A stretch of DNA of 64,000 nucleotides from Treponema brennaborense DSM 12168 (GTDB taxonomy: Bacteria > Spirochaetota > Spirochaetia > Treponematales > Treponemataceae). A model generated the notes under the pieces. It ran no database searches and had not been told where the DNA came from. It saw only the letters and a program-made list of their open reading frames with translations. How positions within the stretch are numbered: the first letter of the stretch is position 1; each line of letters starts with the position of its first letter. The stretch lies in contig NC_015500.1 of NCBI RefSeq assembly GCF_000212415.1, forward strand, positions 1,364,001 to 1,428,000, given 5' to 3'. Position numbers and translations under genes: made by a program. Of this stretch, positions 31,744-41,458 are shown in pieces.

Positions 31744-33021
31744 CTACCGATTCCGTATCGTATCGAAACCGCAGAATGGAACGAGCGCCGCGGGTACGGA
31801 AATACTGCCGTCTTCGTTTTGATAATTTTCAAGAATCGCGACCAATGCGCGTGAAACGGCGACCGCCGTTCCGTTGAGCATGTGCACGTATTTGTTTTTT
31901 CCGTCGTCATCCTTATACCGGACGTTCAATCTGCGCGCCTGAAAGTCGGTGCAGTTTGAAGTCGACGTTACTTCTCCCCAGTCGCCGGTTTCGCCGCGGC
32001 CGGGCATCCAGGCTTCAAGATCCCATTTGCGGTATGCGGGCGCGCCTAAATCACCAGTACACGTGTCGACGACGCGGAACGGCAGACCGAGGCCGGTAAA
32101 AATTTCTTCTTCTATCAGGCGCAGCTTTTCATGCAGCGCGTCGGATTGTTCGGGCAGACAATAAACGAACATTTCGAGCTTGGTAAACTGATGAACGCGG
32201 TACAATCCTTTGGAAAACTGTCCGGCTGCACCGGCTTCCCGGCGGAAACAGTGCGACAGTCCGCAGTATAGAAGCGGCAGCTTCGATTTGTCGAGAATTT
32301 CGCCCGAATGGTATCCGCCGAGCGTAATTTCCGCCGTCGCAACGAGACAGGCGTGTTCGTCTTCCAGCGCGTACACGTTCGATTCGTTTCCGCGCGGGTT
32401 GAATCCTATTCCCTGCAGCACTTCTTCGCGGGCAACGTCGGGCGTGATAAACGGCGTGAAGCCGTGTTTGCGCAGAATGTTCAGCGCGTACATGACGAGC
32501 GACTGCTCCAAAAAGACGGCTTCGTTTTTCAGATAATAAAATTTATTACCGGAAACTTTGGTCGCCGCGTCGAAATCGATCAAATCGAGTTCCTGTCCGA
32601 GCTGGACGTGATCTTTCGCCTTGAACGTAAACGTGCGCGGTGTGCCGACCCGTTTTACTTCAAGATTTTCACTGTCCACGGAACCGACCGGTGCGTCGGG
32701 GTGCGCCATGTTCGGAATCTTTCTGCCTTCGAGTTCAAGGCGTTCTTCGGTTTCGGCTAGCCGCTTTTCACAGTCTGCGATCAGGTCCTTAAATGATTTT
32801 CCTTCTTCGATAAGCTTTCGGCGTTCCTCGTCCGATAATTTCGCTTTCATCGCTTTCGCGTTGTCGTTGCGTTTCTGCTGCAGCGACTGCAGTTCCGTTA
32901 CCAGCGCCGTCCGTTGATCGAACAGGCTGACGACCATATCTGCATCCGCAGACATGTTGCGGTCTGCGATGTTTTTCTTTACTGCTTCAAGATTTTCCTT
33001 GATAAATCTGTAATCTAACAT
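31744..33021 (-). CDS. serS: SerS, seryl-tRNA synthetase
   Basis: Charges tRNA-Ser. 425 residues, full length. An N-terminal long coiled-coil arm (about residues 30-100, LQSLQQKRNDNAKAMKAKLS) contacts the long variable arm of tRNA-Ser. Class II motif 2 is SHCFRREAGAAGQFSKGLYR and motif 3 lies near residue 385-405 (LNGTAVAVSRALVAILEN). Its ATG lies 9 nt after a good -10 hexamer, with at most a weak AGG for ribosome binding, so the mRNA may be nearly leaderless. Confidence 0.96.
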   Translation of the reverse strand: MLDYRFIKENLEAVKKNIADRNMSADADMVVSLFDQRTALVTELQSLQQKRNDNAKAMKAKLSDEERRKLIEEGKSFKDLIADCEKRLAETEERLELEGRKIPNMAHPDAPVGSVDSENLEVKRVGTPRTFTFKAKDHVQLGQELDLIDFDAATKVSGNKFYYLKNEAVFLEQSLVMYALNILRKHGFTPFITPDVAREEVLQGIGFNPRGNESNVYALEDEHACLVATAEITLGGYHSGEILDKSKLPLLYCGLSHCFRREAGAAGQFSKGLYRVHQFTKLEMFVYCLPEQSDALHEKLRLIEEEIFTGLGLPFRVVDTCTGDLGAPAYRKWDLEAWMPGRGETGDWGEVTSTSNCTDFQARRLNVRYKDDDGKNKYVHMLNGTAVAVSRALVAILENYQNEDGSISVPAALVPFCGFDTIRNR

Positions 33022-33030
33022 AATGCGCCT

Positions 33031-33059
33031 ATCATACTGCTGTTGCGTATTTTATTCAA
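33031..33059 (-). promoter_or_regulatory. Promoter abutting serS
   Basis: On the minus strand, TTGAAT (33054-33059), a 17-bp spacer and TATGAT (33031-33036). The -10 ends 9 nt before the ATG. The -35 lies in the stop-codon region of the upstream SIMPL gene. Confidence 0.65.
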
Positions 33060-33759
33060 GTTCATAAACGGAGCGGACCGTAACGGTGATATCCGTTTTT
33101 CCCGCGCTTACCGGAGTAACACCCGCAGCGTCGGAAGCCATCAGTTTTCGATTGCTCAAATACAGCGGCTGATTGTAACTTTCTTCGGCAATGGTGAGAA
33201 TCTTGCCGAGTTTCGCACCGGACGATTCGGCGAGCAGCCGCGCCGCCTGTTGTGCCTGTACTACCGCCAGTTTTCGGGCTTCCTGAACGGCTTCTTCCGT
33301 GTCGGACGCGCTGAACGAAAGCGACGACAGTTCGTTCGCACCGGCACGGATCGCCGCGTCGATTATATTGCCGGCTGCCGTGATTTCCGTCACGGTAACG
33401 GTCAGCATGTTTGACACGCGGTACTCGCCGGGAATGCTTTTCCCGTCGGAATACGTGTTTTCCCGATAAATATTGTAATTTGAAGTTGAAAACGAATCTT
33501 TACTTATGCCGGCGGCCTGAATGGCGTCCTGAACTTGCGCCATCAATTTGGCGTTTTCGGAAGCGGCTGCGGTAACCGATCCGTCTCTGGTAACGACCGA
33601 CAGCTGGATGGTCGCCGTGTCCGGCAATACGGAAACGGCGCCGCTGCCGGTTACGCTGACCGTTCGCGGCGCGGCGGACGGCTGCCGTGCGGTACACGCT
33701 CCCAGTAAAAAAACGGCGCACGGAATGCAGAAAAAGTACGGAAGTATTTTCTTGTTCAT
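33052..33759 (-). CDS. SIMPL-domain (DUF541) lipoprotein
   Basis: 235 residues. MNKKILPYFFCIPCAVFLLGAC is a signal with a classic LGAC lipobox, so the protein is lipid-anchored from Cys22. The remainder is a SIMPL domain, with the usual start VSVTGSGAVSVLPDTATIQLSV and a later EESYNQP segment. The role of SIMPL proteins in bacteria is poorly understood; they are periplasmic or outer-membrane attached. GAGGAG precedes the ATG. Confidence 0.88.
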   Translation of the reverse strand: MNKKILPYFFCIPCAVFLLGACTARQPSAAPRTVSVTGSGAVSVLPDTATIQLSVVTRDGSVTAAASENAKLMAQVQDAIQAAGISKDSFSTSNYNIYRENTYSDGKSIPGEYRVSNMLTVTVTEITAAGNIIDAAIRAGANELSSLSFSASDTEEAVQEARKLAVVQAQQAARLLAESSGAKLGKILTIAEESYNQPLYLSNRKLMASDAAGVTPVSAGKTDITVTVRSVYELE

Positions 33760-33826
33760 AATATCTCCTCAGTAAAATTGTTTTTACGGAAACACCGATT
33801 GACGATAAAGTTGCAATGCAGACTGC

Positions 33827-33845
33827 AAAAAATACCGAATCGGTA
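33827..33845 (-). terminator. Weak terminator downstream of the MCP gene
   Basis: On the minus strand, TACCGATTCGGTA forms a short hairpin followed by TTTTTT. The stem is only five to six base pairs. Confidence 0.4.
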
Positions 33846-33917
33846 CGGTGCTTACCGCTGGAACCGGACTCGAAACCGGGCGCCGCGAGAGCGTATCACG
33901 CGTTCGCCCGATACGGG

Positions 33918-35939
33918 TTAAAACTCTTCAAAATCACTGTCGCTTACATCCGCCGGCGGCCGTTTTACCGCCGCGTAATTCGCACCGGTTCCGACGGGCT
34001 TTGCCGCGGGTTTTACGGCTGCAGGTGCCGTACGTACAGCCGGTTTTACTACCGGCTTTGCGGCCGGTGTTCCCGTAAGTCGTACCTCCGCAGCTGCCGG
34101 CGCAGGTACCGCCGCTGATCTTACGGTTGTCGCCGTTTTATAGAAAGACAGCTGCTGCATCAGTTCGGCGGCGCTCGCGGACATTTCTTCCGCCATTGCG
34201 GCCAGCTGTTCGGATGCGGATGCGTTTTTCTGTACGACCGAGTCCAGCTGTATGATCGCCTGATTGACTTGCTGCGCGCCCGAATCCTGTTCTTTGCTTG
34301 ATGCGGTAATTTCATCGACGAGCGAGGCTGTTTTCTCGATATTGGGAACGACGTTGTCGATCAGCGAACCTGCCTGTTCTGCGGCGCCGACCGTTCTGAG
34401 AGACAATTCGCTGATTTCACCGGCGGCGATTTGACTGCGTTCGGCGAGTTTTCTGACTTCGCTTGCAACGACTGCGAACCCTTTTCCGGCTTCACCGGCG
34501 CGGGCCGCTTCTATCGCGGCGTTGAGCGCCAAAAGGTTCGTCTGACTTGCAATGTCTTCAATAATATTGATCTTTGCCGAAATATCTCTGATTGCGCCGA
34601 CCGCTTCGTGTACGGCCGTGCCGCCGGCTTTGCTGTCGTCGGCAGTCTGTTTTGCAATGGAACTGGTATTGACGGCGTTTTCCGCGTTGTGTCTGATATT
34701 CGCCGCCATCTGTTCCATCGTTGCGGACATTTCTTCGGTAGACGCCGCCTGTTCCGAAGCTCCGGACGACAGCGTCTGACTTGAAGCTGAAATCTGATTC
34801 GCCGCGTCGTCGATCTGCGTCGCCGTTACTTCGATTTTACCGACCGTATTGCTGAGCGATTCGTTCATCGACGTCATAGTCCGTCCGAGATGCCCGATTT
34901 CGTCTTTGCGCCGGGTTATCAGCCGCCGCTGTTCGTCCGTAATATGGGATTGCACCAAATCGCCGTCCGTGATCGCCGTACATATGTCCAGCAATACCGT
35001 TACCGGCTGCGTCAGCTTCGTCGCGTACACGGCGCCTGCGGCAATGCCGGCTCCGATCAAGCAAAAGGACGACAGCAGTAAAACCGTTCTCATCGTATCG
35101 ATGATTCCGGTGAATTCTTTGGACGCGGCCCGGCAGACGATCGTCCAATTCTGTCCGTTTACCTGCTCGTAGGCCATGATCCGTTTTTCGCCGTTGTACG
35201 TATACGAACCGACTCCCGATTCGCCGCTGCGCATTCTTTTATGATACGCGGCCAATTGCGCGAGAGTTTTGTCCGTTTTGGCGAGTTCTTCGATATTTTC
35301 ACCGTCCATGACCGCCTGAATGTTGCTGTCGCCGATCGTATTACCGGTCGTGTTGCTTAAAATGTAGGGCGATCCGGTTTTGCCGATCGTTATTTTCGAC
35401 GCAATCGTAGACAGCGTGGCGCCTTTTTTGTCAAGACTCAATACGCCGGTGATTCTGCCGGCGGCGTCCCTGACGGGAGTCGCGATCATCAGTACCAGCG
35501 AATTGTCGACGCTGCTGACGGAAGGATCGGCTACGTACGTGCTGCCTTTCAGCGCTTCTTTAACGTATATGCGGTCCGCCAGTTCAAGAACCGTTCCGTC
35601 GGAACGGACGGTGTGCCCCGAAACGTCGCTGAGCAGAAAATACTGCCAGTCGTCGTATTGATCGAGTTCTTCCTGCAGCAGCCGCGCGCGCTGTTCCAGC
35701 GGTATCACCGCGTTCGTAATATCGGGACGGCGCGCTATCGTTTCAAGCAGACTGGTTTCTTTTTTTACAGCGGTTTCAATGTAATCCGCAACGACCTTCG
35801 CGGTCATTACGAGGTCACTGTTAACGGTATCGGATACGGCATTGCTCGAAAATGCGTACGAAATTGTAAAGAAAATGGAACATACGCAAAAAATTACTAT
35901 TGCAAAAATGGTTATCAATGCGGTTTTGATATGTTTCAC
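33918..35939 (-). CDS. Methyl-accepting chemotaxis protein with dCache sensor and C-terminal pentapeptide-like end
   Basis: A transmembrane chemoreceptor of 673 residues. Two membrane helices ([17 protein letters not shown] near the N-terminus and [21 protein letters not shown] near residue 285) flank a periplasmic Cache-like sensor with [16 protein letters not shown] and a signalling domain follow, with the hairpin tip [20 protein letters not shown]. After a 50-residue Val/Ala/Pro/Lys linker, the protein ends DFEEF, which fits the x-aromatic-x-x-aromatic pattern of CheR/CheB tethering pentapeptides. The GTG at 35939 (GGAGG 6 nt upstream) is the start; longer frames lack a ribosome site. Confidence 0.93.
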   Translation of the reverse strand: MKHIKTALITIFAIVIFCVCSIFFTISYAFSSNAVSDTVNSDLVMTAKVVADYIETAVKKETSLLETIARRPDITNAVIPLEQRARLLQEELDQYDDWQYFLLSDVSGHTVRSDGTVLELADRIYVKEALKGSTYVADPSVSSVDNSLVLMIATPVRDAAGRITGVLSLDKKGATLSTIASKITIGKTGSPYILSNTTGNTIGDSNIQAVMDGENIEELAKTDKTLAQLAAYHKRMRSGESGVGSYTYNGEKRIMAYEQVNGQNWTIVCRAASKEFTGIIDTMRTVLLLSSFCLIGAGIAAGAVYATKLTQPVTVLLDICTAITDGDLVQSHITDEQRRLITRRKDEIGHLGRTMTSMNESLSNTVGKIEVTATQIDDAANQISASSQTLSSGASEQAASTEEMSATMEQMAANIRHNAENAVNTSSIAKQTADDSKAGGTAVHEAVGAIRDISAKINIIEDIASQTNLLALNAAIEAARAGEAGKGFAVVASEVRKLAERSQIAAGEISELSLRTVGAAEQAGSLIDNVVPNIEKTASLVDEITASSKEQDSGAQQVNQAIIQLDSVVQKNASASEQLAAMAEEMSASAAELMQQLSFYKTATTVRSAAVPAPAAAEVRLTGTPAAKPVVKPAVRTAPAAVKPAAKPVGTGANYAAVKRPPADVSDSDFEEF

Positions 35940-35970
35940 CAGGTACCTCCGATTCAAGTATAATGTTGTC

Positions 35971-35999
35971 AGTATAACAGTAATATTTACGGTTGTAAA
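35971..35999 (-). promoter_or_regulatory. Promoter of the MCP gene
   Basis: On the minus strand, TTTACA (35994-35999), a 17-bp spacer and TATACT (35971-35976). It overlaps the region used by the divergent murC gene. Confidence 0.75.
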
Positions 36000-36019
36000 C
36001 AAATATGAAATCGTATAAT
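35993..36019 (+). promoter_or_regulatory. Probable murC promoter
   Basis: TATAAT at 36014-36019 ends 11 nt before the murC ATG. The best -35, TTGTAA (35993-35998), is only 15 bp away, so this promoter is weaker than the others. The two divergent promoters share the -35 area. Confidence 0.45.
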
Positions 36020-36030
36020 ATGAAAATATT

Positions 36031-37548
36031 ATGAATACTTACGTATTGCCTCCGGATTTGAACGGAATTCACATACACTGCGTCGGCATTAAAGGAACGG
36101 GGATGGCCGCTCTGACCGAAATCATGGTTTCGCGCGGTGCGGTGCTTACCGGCAGTGACGTCGCCGACGTTTTTTATACCGACGCGATTCTGAAAAAATG
36201 CGGCGTCGCCGTGATGCCGTTTTCTGCGGAAAATATTACGGATCGCATCGATTGCGTCGTGTATTCTTCTGCCTACGATCGCAGGACGAATCCCGATCTG
36301 GCCGAAGCCGACCGCCGCGGCGTACCGGCGCTGCTGTATTCGGAAGCGCTGGGGCAGCTTTCGGCGGCGGCGTACAGCTGCGGGATTGCGGGCGTTCACG
36401 GTAAAACGACTACGACGGGGCTTGCCGGTACCATTCTGCACGAATTGGCGCTTCCCGCCCAAACGCTTGCCGGCAGCGTTATCGCTTCTTTCGGCCCGGC
36501 CGGCGGGGACGGCTCCTGTACGCTCACCGACGGGCACACGTATTTCGTTGCGGAAACGTGCGAATATCAGCGTCATTTTATGGCGTTTCACCCGCAGAAA
36601 ATCATCCTGACCAGCGTGGAAAGCGATCATCAGGATTACTATCCGACTTACGAATCCATACGCGACGCGTTCGTCGAATACGCGCTCAAGCTGCCGAACG
36701 GCGGCGAACTCATTTACTGTGCCGACGATGCCGGAGCTGCCGAAACGGCGCGTTCGGTGAGTTCCCTCCGTCCCGACATACTGCTGACGCCGTACGGAGA
36801 GCAGGCGGCCGGTCCGTTCTGCGTAACGTTCGGCGACGTCCGCGACGGCAGGCAGTATTTCAGTCTCGCCGGATTCGACCGTTCGTTTTATCTGTGCATA
36901 CCGGGGCGCCATTTGGTCAGAAACGCCGCCGCCGCCGCCGCGCTCGCGTGCGGACTGCTGAAAGAGCAGTTGCGTTCCGAAGGCGTTTCCGCTGAAGCGA
37001 CGCCGGCGCACGTTTTTTCCGCGCGAACGGCGGAAAAGCTGGCTGCCGCTTTCGCCGGTTTTCGCGGCGGACGGCGGCGCAGTGAAATCATCGGCACCGC
37101 GGGAAACGTCGTTTTTATCGACGATTACGGGCATCACCCGACGGCGGTGCGGACGACGCTCGACGGATACCGCGCGTTCTATCCGGGACGCAAACTGGTG
37201 GTCGATTTCATGTCCCACACGTACACGCGGACTGCCGCGCTGCTCGACGAGTTCGCGCAGTGTTTCGGCGCCGCAGACGAAGTGATTCTGCATAAGATTT
37301 ACGGTTCTGCGCGTGAAAACGTCAGCGAAACCGGGATTACCGGCGAAACGCTGTTCGGGCGGACAAAGCGTTTTCACGCGAACGTCCGCTATTATGCGGA
37401 AATCATGGATGCGCACGATGATCTGTACCGCGAACTTTCGTCACCCGATCCGGCGTATCCGGCGGGCACCGTGTTCGTTACGATGGGTGCGGGTGACAAC
37501 TGGAAAATCGGCAAACGTCTGTACGACGAATTGAAAAACATAAAATAG
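36031..37548 (+). CDS. murC: MurC, UDP-N-acetylmuramate--L-alanine ligase
   Basis: Adds L-alanine to UDP-MurNAc, the first amino acid of the peptidoglycan stem. 505 residues. Domain 1 has [16 protein letters not shown] (UDP-binding), domain 2 has the ATP motif [13 protein letters not shown] and [11 protein letters not shown]. The C-terminal domain carries [12 protein letters not shown]. There is no Shine-Dalgarno sequence; TATAAT lies 11 nt upstream of the ATG. The yicC-type gene follows after 41 bp. Confidence 0.95.
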   Translation: MNTYVLPPDLNGIHIHCVGIKGTGMAALTEIMVSRGAVLTGSDVADVFYTDAILKKCGVAVMPFSAENITDRIDCVVYSSAYDRRTNPDLAEADRRGVPALLYSEALGQLSAAAYSCGIAGVHGKTTTTGLAGTILHELALPAQTLAGSVIASFGPAGGDGSCTLTDGHTYFVAETCEYQRHFMAFHPQKIILTSVESDHQDYYPTYESIRDAFVEYALKLPNGGELIYCADDAGAAETARSVSSLRPDILLTPYGEQAAGPFCVTFGDVRDGRQYFSLAGFDRSFYLCIPGRHLVRNAAAAAALACGLLKEQLRSEGVSAEATPAHVFSARTAEKLAAAFAGFRGGRRRSEIIGTAGNVVFIDDYGHHPTAVRTTLDGYRAFYPGRKLVVDFMSHTYTRTAALLDEFAQCFGAADEVILHKIYGSARENVSETGITGETLFGRTKRFHANVRYYAEIMDAHDDLYRELSSPDPAYPAGTVFVTMGAGDNWKIGKRLYDELKNIK

Positions 37549-37592
37549 GATGCGCGCCGTGTACGGTTCCGCACGTTTTCGGGAGAATAATG

Positions 37593-38474
37593 ATGACTAG
37601 TATGACAGGGTATGCGTACGTCGAAGAAACGGGGGAAACGTATACCGTTTCGGTTGAAATCAAATCGTACAATTCCCGCTTTTTGGATTTGACTATCAAT
37701 CTGCCGTCCTTTTTGGGACGCCTTGAAACCTTTTTCCGTGAAAAAATCACCCCGTCGGTACTGCGCGGAAAAACGGACGTGAGCATCCGCATCCGCGAAG
37801 AAACGACCGACACCCGCGTATCGGTTGATACGGCTGCCGCGCGCGCGTACGCGGACGCCATAGGCCGGGTTGCCGAAGCGCTCGGCCGCGGTGATGCGAA
37901 CGGTGCGGCCGGCGTTCCGCTTTCGCTTATCGTTCAACAGGAAGGAGTGCTCGTCAGCCACCGTGAATTCGATCTGGAATGCTACCGGACGCTTATCGAA
38001 CCGGTGTTTACCCGCGCGCTCACCGCGTTCATTGCGGATCGCCGGCGTGAAGGCGAAAATCTGCGGACGGACTTGTTCGCAAAGATTGCGGAACTGGACG
38101 CCGCCGCGGCGTTTTTTGCAGAGTGGCAGCCCCGTATGGAATTGCTGTTCAGGGAATCGATAACGCGCCGTTTTAACGAATTGCTCGGAGATGCCGCCGA
38201 TCCGCAGCGCGTAATGACCGAAATTGCGGCCATGCTCGTAAAATATACTATTAACGAAGAAATCGTGCGGCTGCAAAGTCATCTTGCGGCGCTCAAAACC
38301 GAACTTGCCGAAAATCCCGCGCCCGGCCGCAAAATAGATTTTATCTGTCAGGAAATCAACCGCGAAATAAATACGATCGGGTCAAAAAATCAGTTTCCGG
38401 AAGTGGGGGCGATGGTCATTACGGCAAAAAACGCGCTTGAAAATATCCGTGAACAGGCGCGGAACGTGGAATAA
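37593..38474 (+). CDS. YicC family endoribonuclease-like protein
   Basis: 293 residues. The N-terminus MTSMTGYAYVEETGETYTVS and the segment VEIKSYNSRFLDLTINLP are diagnostic of the YicC family, and the conserved C-terminal part DFICQEINREINTIGSK with AKNALENIREQARNVE is intact. In E. coli, YicC acts as an endoribonuclease on small RNAs (family knowledge). The second of two adjacent ATGs (37593) has better spacing to GGGAG than the first (37590). Confidence 0.92.
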   Translation: MTSMTGYAYVEETGETYTVSVEIKSYNSRFLDLTINLPSFLGRLETFFREKITPSVLRGKTDVSIRIREETTDTRVSVDTAAARAYADAIGRVAEALGRGDANGAAGVPLSLIVQQEGVLVSHREFDLECYRTLIEPVFTRALTAFIADRRREGENLRTDLFAKIAELDAAAAFFAEWQPRMELLFRESITRRFNELLGDAADPQRVMTEIAAMLVKYTINEEIVRLQSHLAALKTELAENPAPGRKIDFICQEINREINTIGSKNQFPEVGAMVITAKNALENIREQARNVE

Positions 38475-38579
38475 GGGAAACGTGGAATAAAATCGTGCGG
38501 GCCGGTGTTTCCGCGGCTTGCGGCTGCGGAAGCCGGTGTGCGGGAAACAGTTCAAATCGCAGAACGGTTCGTCGGCCGT

Positions 38580-38993
38580 TCAGGTCCGTTTTTCGTACCA
38601 GGCTTTAATCCGTGAAAACGCGGCCGTCAGCGCCTGCAGTTTTTCCGCCGTTTCCGCTCCGCCGGTTTTCCGCAGCGGTTCGGCTTCGGGCGGTTCGGCC
38701 GTATCGGGGTGAATCCTTTTCAGCGCGCGCGCGTACGCCGCCCGTACGCGGCGGAATTCCGGAGCGGCCGGTAAACCGGCTTCGTTTTTGTCAGGAAGCA
38801 GTCCGAGCCGTGCAAAGTCGGCCGTCAGTTTGGGCGGAACGGTGCGCAACTCTGAACCGGGGAGGGAATCATCCGCGTTTTCCCCGTTTTCCCGATTTTG
38901 TTTCCGAGGCGGACGTTCGCGCCGCGGCGGCAATTCTCCTGTTTCCAAATACGAATGCAGCATATCGCCGAGTTTGTCATATATGCTTTCCAT
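38580..38993 (-). CDS. J-domain-like protein
   Basis: 137 residues, cytoplasmic. The C-terminal half, FRRVRAAYARALKRIHPDTA followed later by ALTAAFSRIKAWYEKR, has the helix II-HPD-helix III layout of J domains, which stimulate the ATPase of DnaK-type chaperones. The first helix region is a helix starting MESIYDKLGDMLHSY. Pro/Glu-rich linkers separate the parts. The start lies 8 nt after a -10-like hexamer. It converges with yicC and has its own probable promoter. Confidence 0.65.
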   Translation of the reverse strand: MESIYDKLGDMLHSYLETGELPPRRERPPRKQNRENGENADDSLPGSELRTVPPKLTADFARLGLLPDKNEAGLPAAPEFRRVRAAYARALKRIHPDTAEPPEAEPLRKTGGAETAEKLQALTAAFSRIKAWYEKRT

Positions 38994-39001
38994 ATCCGTT
39001 C

Positions 39002-39030
39002 AGTATGCAGCGTGATTTTTTCCTTGTCCA
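39002..39030 (-). promoter_or_regulatory. Promoter abutting the J-domain-like gene
   Basis: On the minus strand, TGGACA (39025-39030), a 17-bp spacer and CATACT (39002-39007). The -10 ends 8 nt before the ATG. Confidence 0.5.
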
Positions 39031-39071
39031 GACGAAAAATGGGATTTTTCCGGTTTTTACATTTTTTTTGC

Positions 39072-39099
39072 TTGAATTATTACTGAAATCGTATATAAT
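39072..39099 (+). promoter_or_regulatory. Promoter abutting galM
   Basis: TTGAAT (39072-39077), a 16-bp spacer and a perfect TATAAT (39094-39099). The -10 ends 6 nt before the ATG; there is no ribosome-binding sequence. Confidence 0.75.
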
Positions 39100-39105
39100 T
39101 TACTC

Positions 39106-40149
39106 ATGAAAATAAATAAAAGAAAATACGGTCTTCTTTCCGACGGAACAAAAGCTTATTTATATACTATAGACAACGGCGGCATGTCCTTTTCCGTGAC
39201 GAATTACGGATGCGTTGTTACCAGTATCGTTCTTCCCTCCAAATCGGGAAGAAAAGACGATATCATTCTGGGACCGGCGACGTTCGGCGGCTTGGTCGAT
39301 TCTACGGCCTGTTACGGTTCGTTCGTCGGCCGTTTTGCAAACCGTATTTCCGGCGCCCGCTTTTCGCTCGACGGTACCGAATACGTGCTCGATAAAAACG
39401 ACGGAGAAAATTGTCTGCACGGCGGCTATTTCCGCTGGGATAAACAGATCTGGGACAGTGAAATCGTCGAAACGGCGACCGGCTCCGGCGTCCGTTTTAC
39501 GCGTACCAGTCCCGACGGCGAGCAGGGAATGCCCGGCACGATGCAGGTGGAAGTAACGTATTTGCTGAACGAACACGACGAGTTGGTCATGCATTACGAT
39601 GCGGTCTGTGATAAATCCACTCCGGTTAATTTTACCAATCACAGTTATTTCAATTTGAAAGGGCAGGGGGCCGGAAATATCGGCAATCACGTGTTTACGA
39701 TAAATTGCGATTCCTATCTGGAAGCGGACGAGCATCGGATTCCCAGCGGAAAGATTCTTCCGGTGGAAGGAACCGTGTTCGATTTCCGTGCCGGGAAGGC
39801 CATCGGTCCGGGCTTGGAAACGGGCGACTTCAACGGCGCCGCCGGCTACGACCACTGCTACTGCATAGAACGCAAAAAAGGCAAACTGCAAAAGTTCGCT
39901 TCGGTTTACGAACCGGATTCCGGAAGGACGATGACCGTCTCTACCGACCAGCCGGGCGTGCAGCTGTATACGGCGAATTGGATAGAAGGCGATCAGGGCA
40001 AAAACGGTATGTACTATCGGAACCACGGCGGGTTTTGTCTTGAAACGCAGCAGTATCCCGACGCCCCGAACAAACCCGAATTTCCCTGCTGCATTCTCAA
40101 AGCCGGTGAAAAATACGGTACGACGACGATATACGGTTTCTCCTGGTAG
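39106..40149 (+). CDS. galM: GalM, aldose 1-epimerase (mutarotase)
   Basis: Interconverts alpha and beta anomers of aldoses such as galactose. 347 residues. Family motifs include GSFVGRFANRISGARFSLDG, NCLHGGYFRWDKQIW, the catalytic His in VNFTNHSYFNLKGQG and the later catalytic Glu in GGFCLETQQYPDAPNKPEFP. Cytoplasmic. The ATG at 39106 starts almost at the predicted transcription start, so the mRNA is probably leaderless. It is monocistronic: the V-ATPase operon has its own promoter downstream. Confidence 0.95.
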   Translation: MKINKRKYGLLSDGTKAYLYTIDNGGMSFSVTNYGCVVTSIVLPSKSGRKDDIILGPATFGGLVDSTACYGSFVGRFANRISGARFSLDGTEYVLDKNDGENCLHGGYFRWDKQIWDSEIVETATGSGVRFTRTSPDGEQGMPGTMQVEVTYLLNEHDELVMHYDAVCDKSTPVNFTNHSYFNLKGQGAGNIGNHVFTINCDSYLEADEHRIPSGKILPVEGTVFDFRAGKAIGPGLETGDFNGAAGYDHCYCIERKKGKLQKFASVYEPDSGRTMTVSTDQPGVQLYTANWIEGDQGKNGMYYRNHGGFCLETQQYPDAPNKPEFPCCILKAGEKYGTTTIYGFSW

Positions 40150-40157
40150 TGCGACGG

Positions 40158-40187
40158 TTGACTTTCAGGCGCGGGAACGTGTATTTT
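40158..40187 (+). promoter_or_regulatory. Promoter of the V-type ATPase operon
   Basis: TTGACT (40158-40163), an 18-bp spacer and TATTTT (40182-40187), about 90 nt before atpE. It may drive all genes through ispG. Confidence 0.6.
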
Positions 40188-40279
40188 TTATGTATTGAAA
40201 ATTTTCGGCAGCATCGGCCGCTGAAAACAAGTATGTGCTGATAAAATTGATATTGTAATATTTTTATTGAGGTATCGTG

Positions 40280-40912
40280 ATGGACGTGCAATTACAGGAA
40301 TTGATCGATAAGATCAAGAAAGACGGAGTCGCTTCCGCCGAGAGTTCCGCCGCGGCGATCGTTGCCGATGCGGAAAAAAAGGCTGCTGCGATCATAGCTG
40401 AAGCAGAAGAAAAAGCGGCAGAAATCGTTAAAGCCGGAAAATCTGAAACCGAGCGTATGGAAAAATCGAGTATCGATGCGATCCGTCAGGCCGGACGCAA
40501 TTTGATTCTGTCGTTCCGCGACAGCGTGAGCGCCGAACTCGACGCACTCGTTTCGTCGGCGACCGCCGCAGCGTATTCCGCGGATATGCTTAAAACGCTC
40601 ATTCCGGAAACCGTGAAAGCCTGGGCCGCTGATACCGGCGCGGAAAACGTTTCCGTTCTTTTGAGCGCGAAAGATCTGGCTGCCTTGGAAAGCGGTTTCA
40701 AAGCGGCGCTTAAAGACGAATTGTCCAAAGGACTCGAATTGAAAGCGGACAAGACGCTCGACGCCGGTTTCCGGATCGGAACGAAAGACGGCGCGGCGTA
40801 TTACGATTTTTCGGCTGAAGCGGTTGCGGACCTGTTTTCGGCGTATCTTAACCCCAAGACGGCGGCGATCATGAAAGAAGCCGCCGCCGGTTCTTTTGAA
40901 GGAAAAAATTAA
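40280..40912 (+). CDS. atpE: V-type ATPase subunit E
   Basis: Peripheral stalk subunit of the V/A-type ATPase. About 210 residues. The N-terminal half is a long coiled coil of Ala/Glu/Lys (IVADAEKKAAAIIAEAEEKA), and the C-terminal part is a small globular domain. The ATG at 40280 has GAGGT upstream; GTG at 40277 is possible. It opens the operon, and the DUF2764 gene starts right after its stop codon. Confidence 0.9.
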   Translation: MDVQLQELIDKIKKDGVASAESSAAAIVADAEKKAAAIIAEAEEKAAEIVKAGKSETERMEKSSIDAIRQAGRNLILSFRDSVSAELDALVSSATAAAYSADMLKTLIPETVKAWAADTGAENVSVLLSAKDLAALESGFKAALKDELSKGLELKADKTLDAGFRIGTKDGAAYYDFSAEAVADLFSAYLNPKTAAIMKEAAAGSFEGKN

Positions 40913-41458
40913 GTGGGCACCTGGTATTATCTGCTGTCGCAGCTGCCTTCTTTTTCCGTAACGTCGGAACGCGCGCCGCTGCCGGTCACAGAAAAATACT
41001 TTCTCGAACTCTGTTCCCGTTTTCTTGATGCCAAAAGCATGAAGATTTTGGAGTCCGTTTCACTGGAACCGCCTCGAAACGGTCGGAAAACGGGTTCCGC
41101 GTTTCTTGACGCCTGGTATGAGACGGAGCGCGAACTGCGGTGCGCGCTTGCCCGCATCCGTGCGCTCAAACTGAAAAAAGAGTTCGATATGTCCGACGTG
41201 TCGGTTCCGCCCGATATCGCGCAGATAGCGCGGACTGCGTGCGGAATGGACAGTCCTCTGGCGGCCGAGCAATATTTGAATGAAGTCCGTATAAATATGA
41301 TCGACCGTTTTGCGCCGCTGGACGCGTTTTCAACCGACGCCGTGTACGCATACGCGCTCAAACTGAAACTCGCACTGCGGATGAGATCGTTTTCGGAAGA
41401 AGCGGGATCGGCTTCCTATCGGACGATATATGACAAGATACTTGGAGAATCAATATGA
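40913..41458 (+). CDS. DUF2764 protein of the V-type ATPase operon
   Basis: 181 residues, mostly helical, beginning with the sequence TWYYLLSQLPSFS. DUF2764 genes occupy this position between subunits E and A in spirochaete and Bacteroidetes V-ATPase operons (family knowledge). Since no subunit C gene is present here, it may take that structural role, which is inference. Start is a GTG directly after the atpE stop; its stop overlaps the atpA ATG by 4 bp. Confidence 0.82.
   Translation: MGTWYYLLSQLPSFSVTSERAPLPVTEKYFLELCSRFLDAKSMKILESVSLEPPRNGRKTGSAFLDAWYETERELRCALARIRALKLKKEFDMSDVSVPPDIAQIARTACGMDSPLAAEQYLNEVRINMIDRFAPLDAFSTDAVYAYALKLKLALRMRSFSEEAGSASYRTIYDKILGESI

Noticed and set aside
35821-37416. 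A 531-codon open frame antisense to murC
   Set aside because: It mirrors murC, is rich in Arg and His as antisense frames of GC-rich genes are, and has no recognisable domain. murC is certain on the other strand.
38462-38560. GC-rich inverted repeat after the yicC-type gene as a terminator
   Set aside because: The arms pair around TTTCCGC/GCGGAA but no T run follows on either strand.
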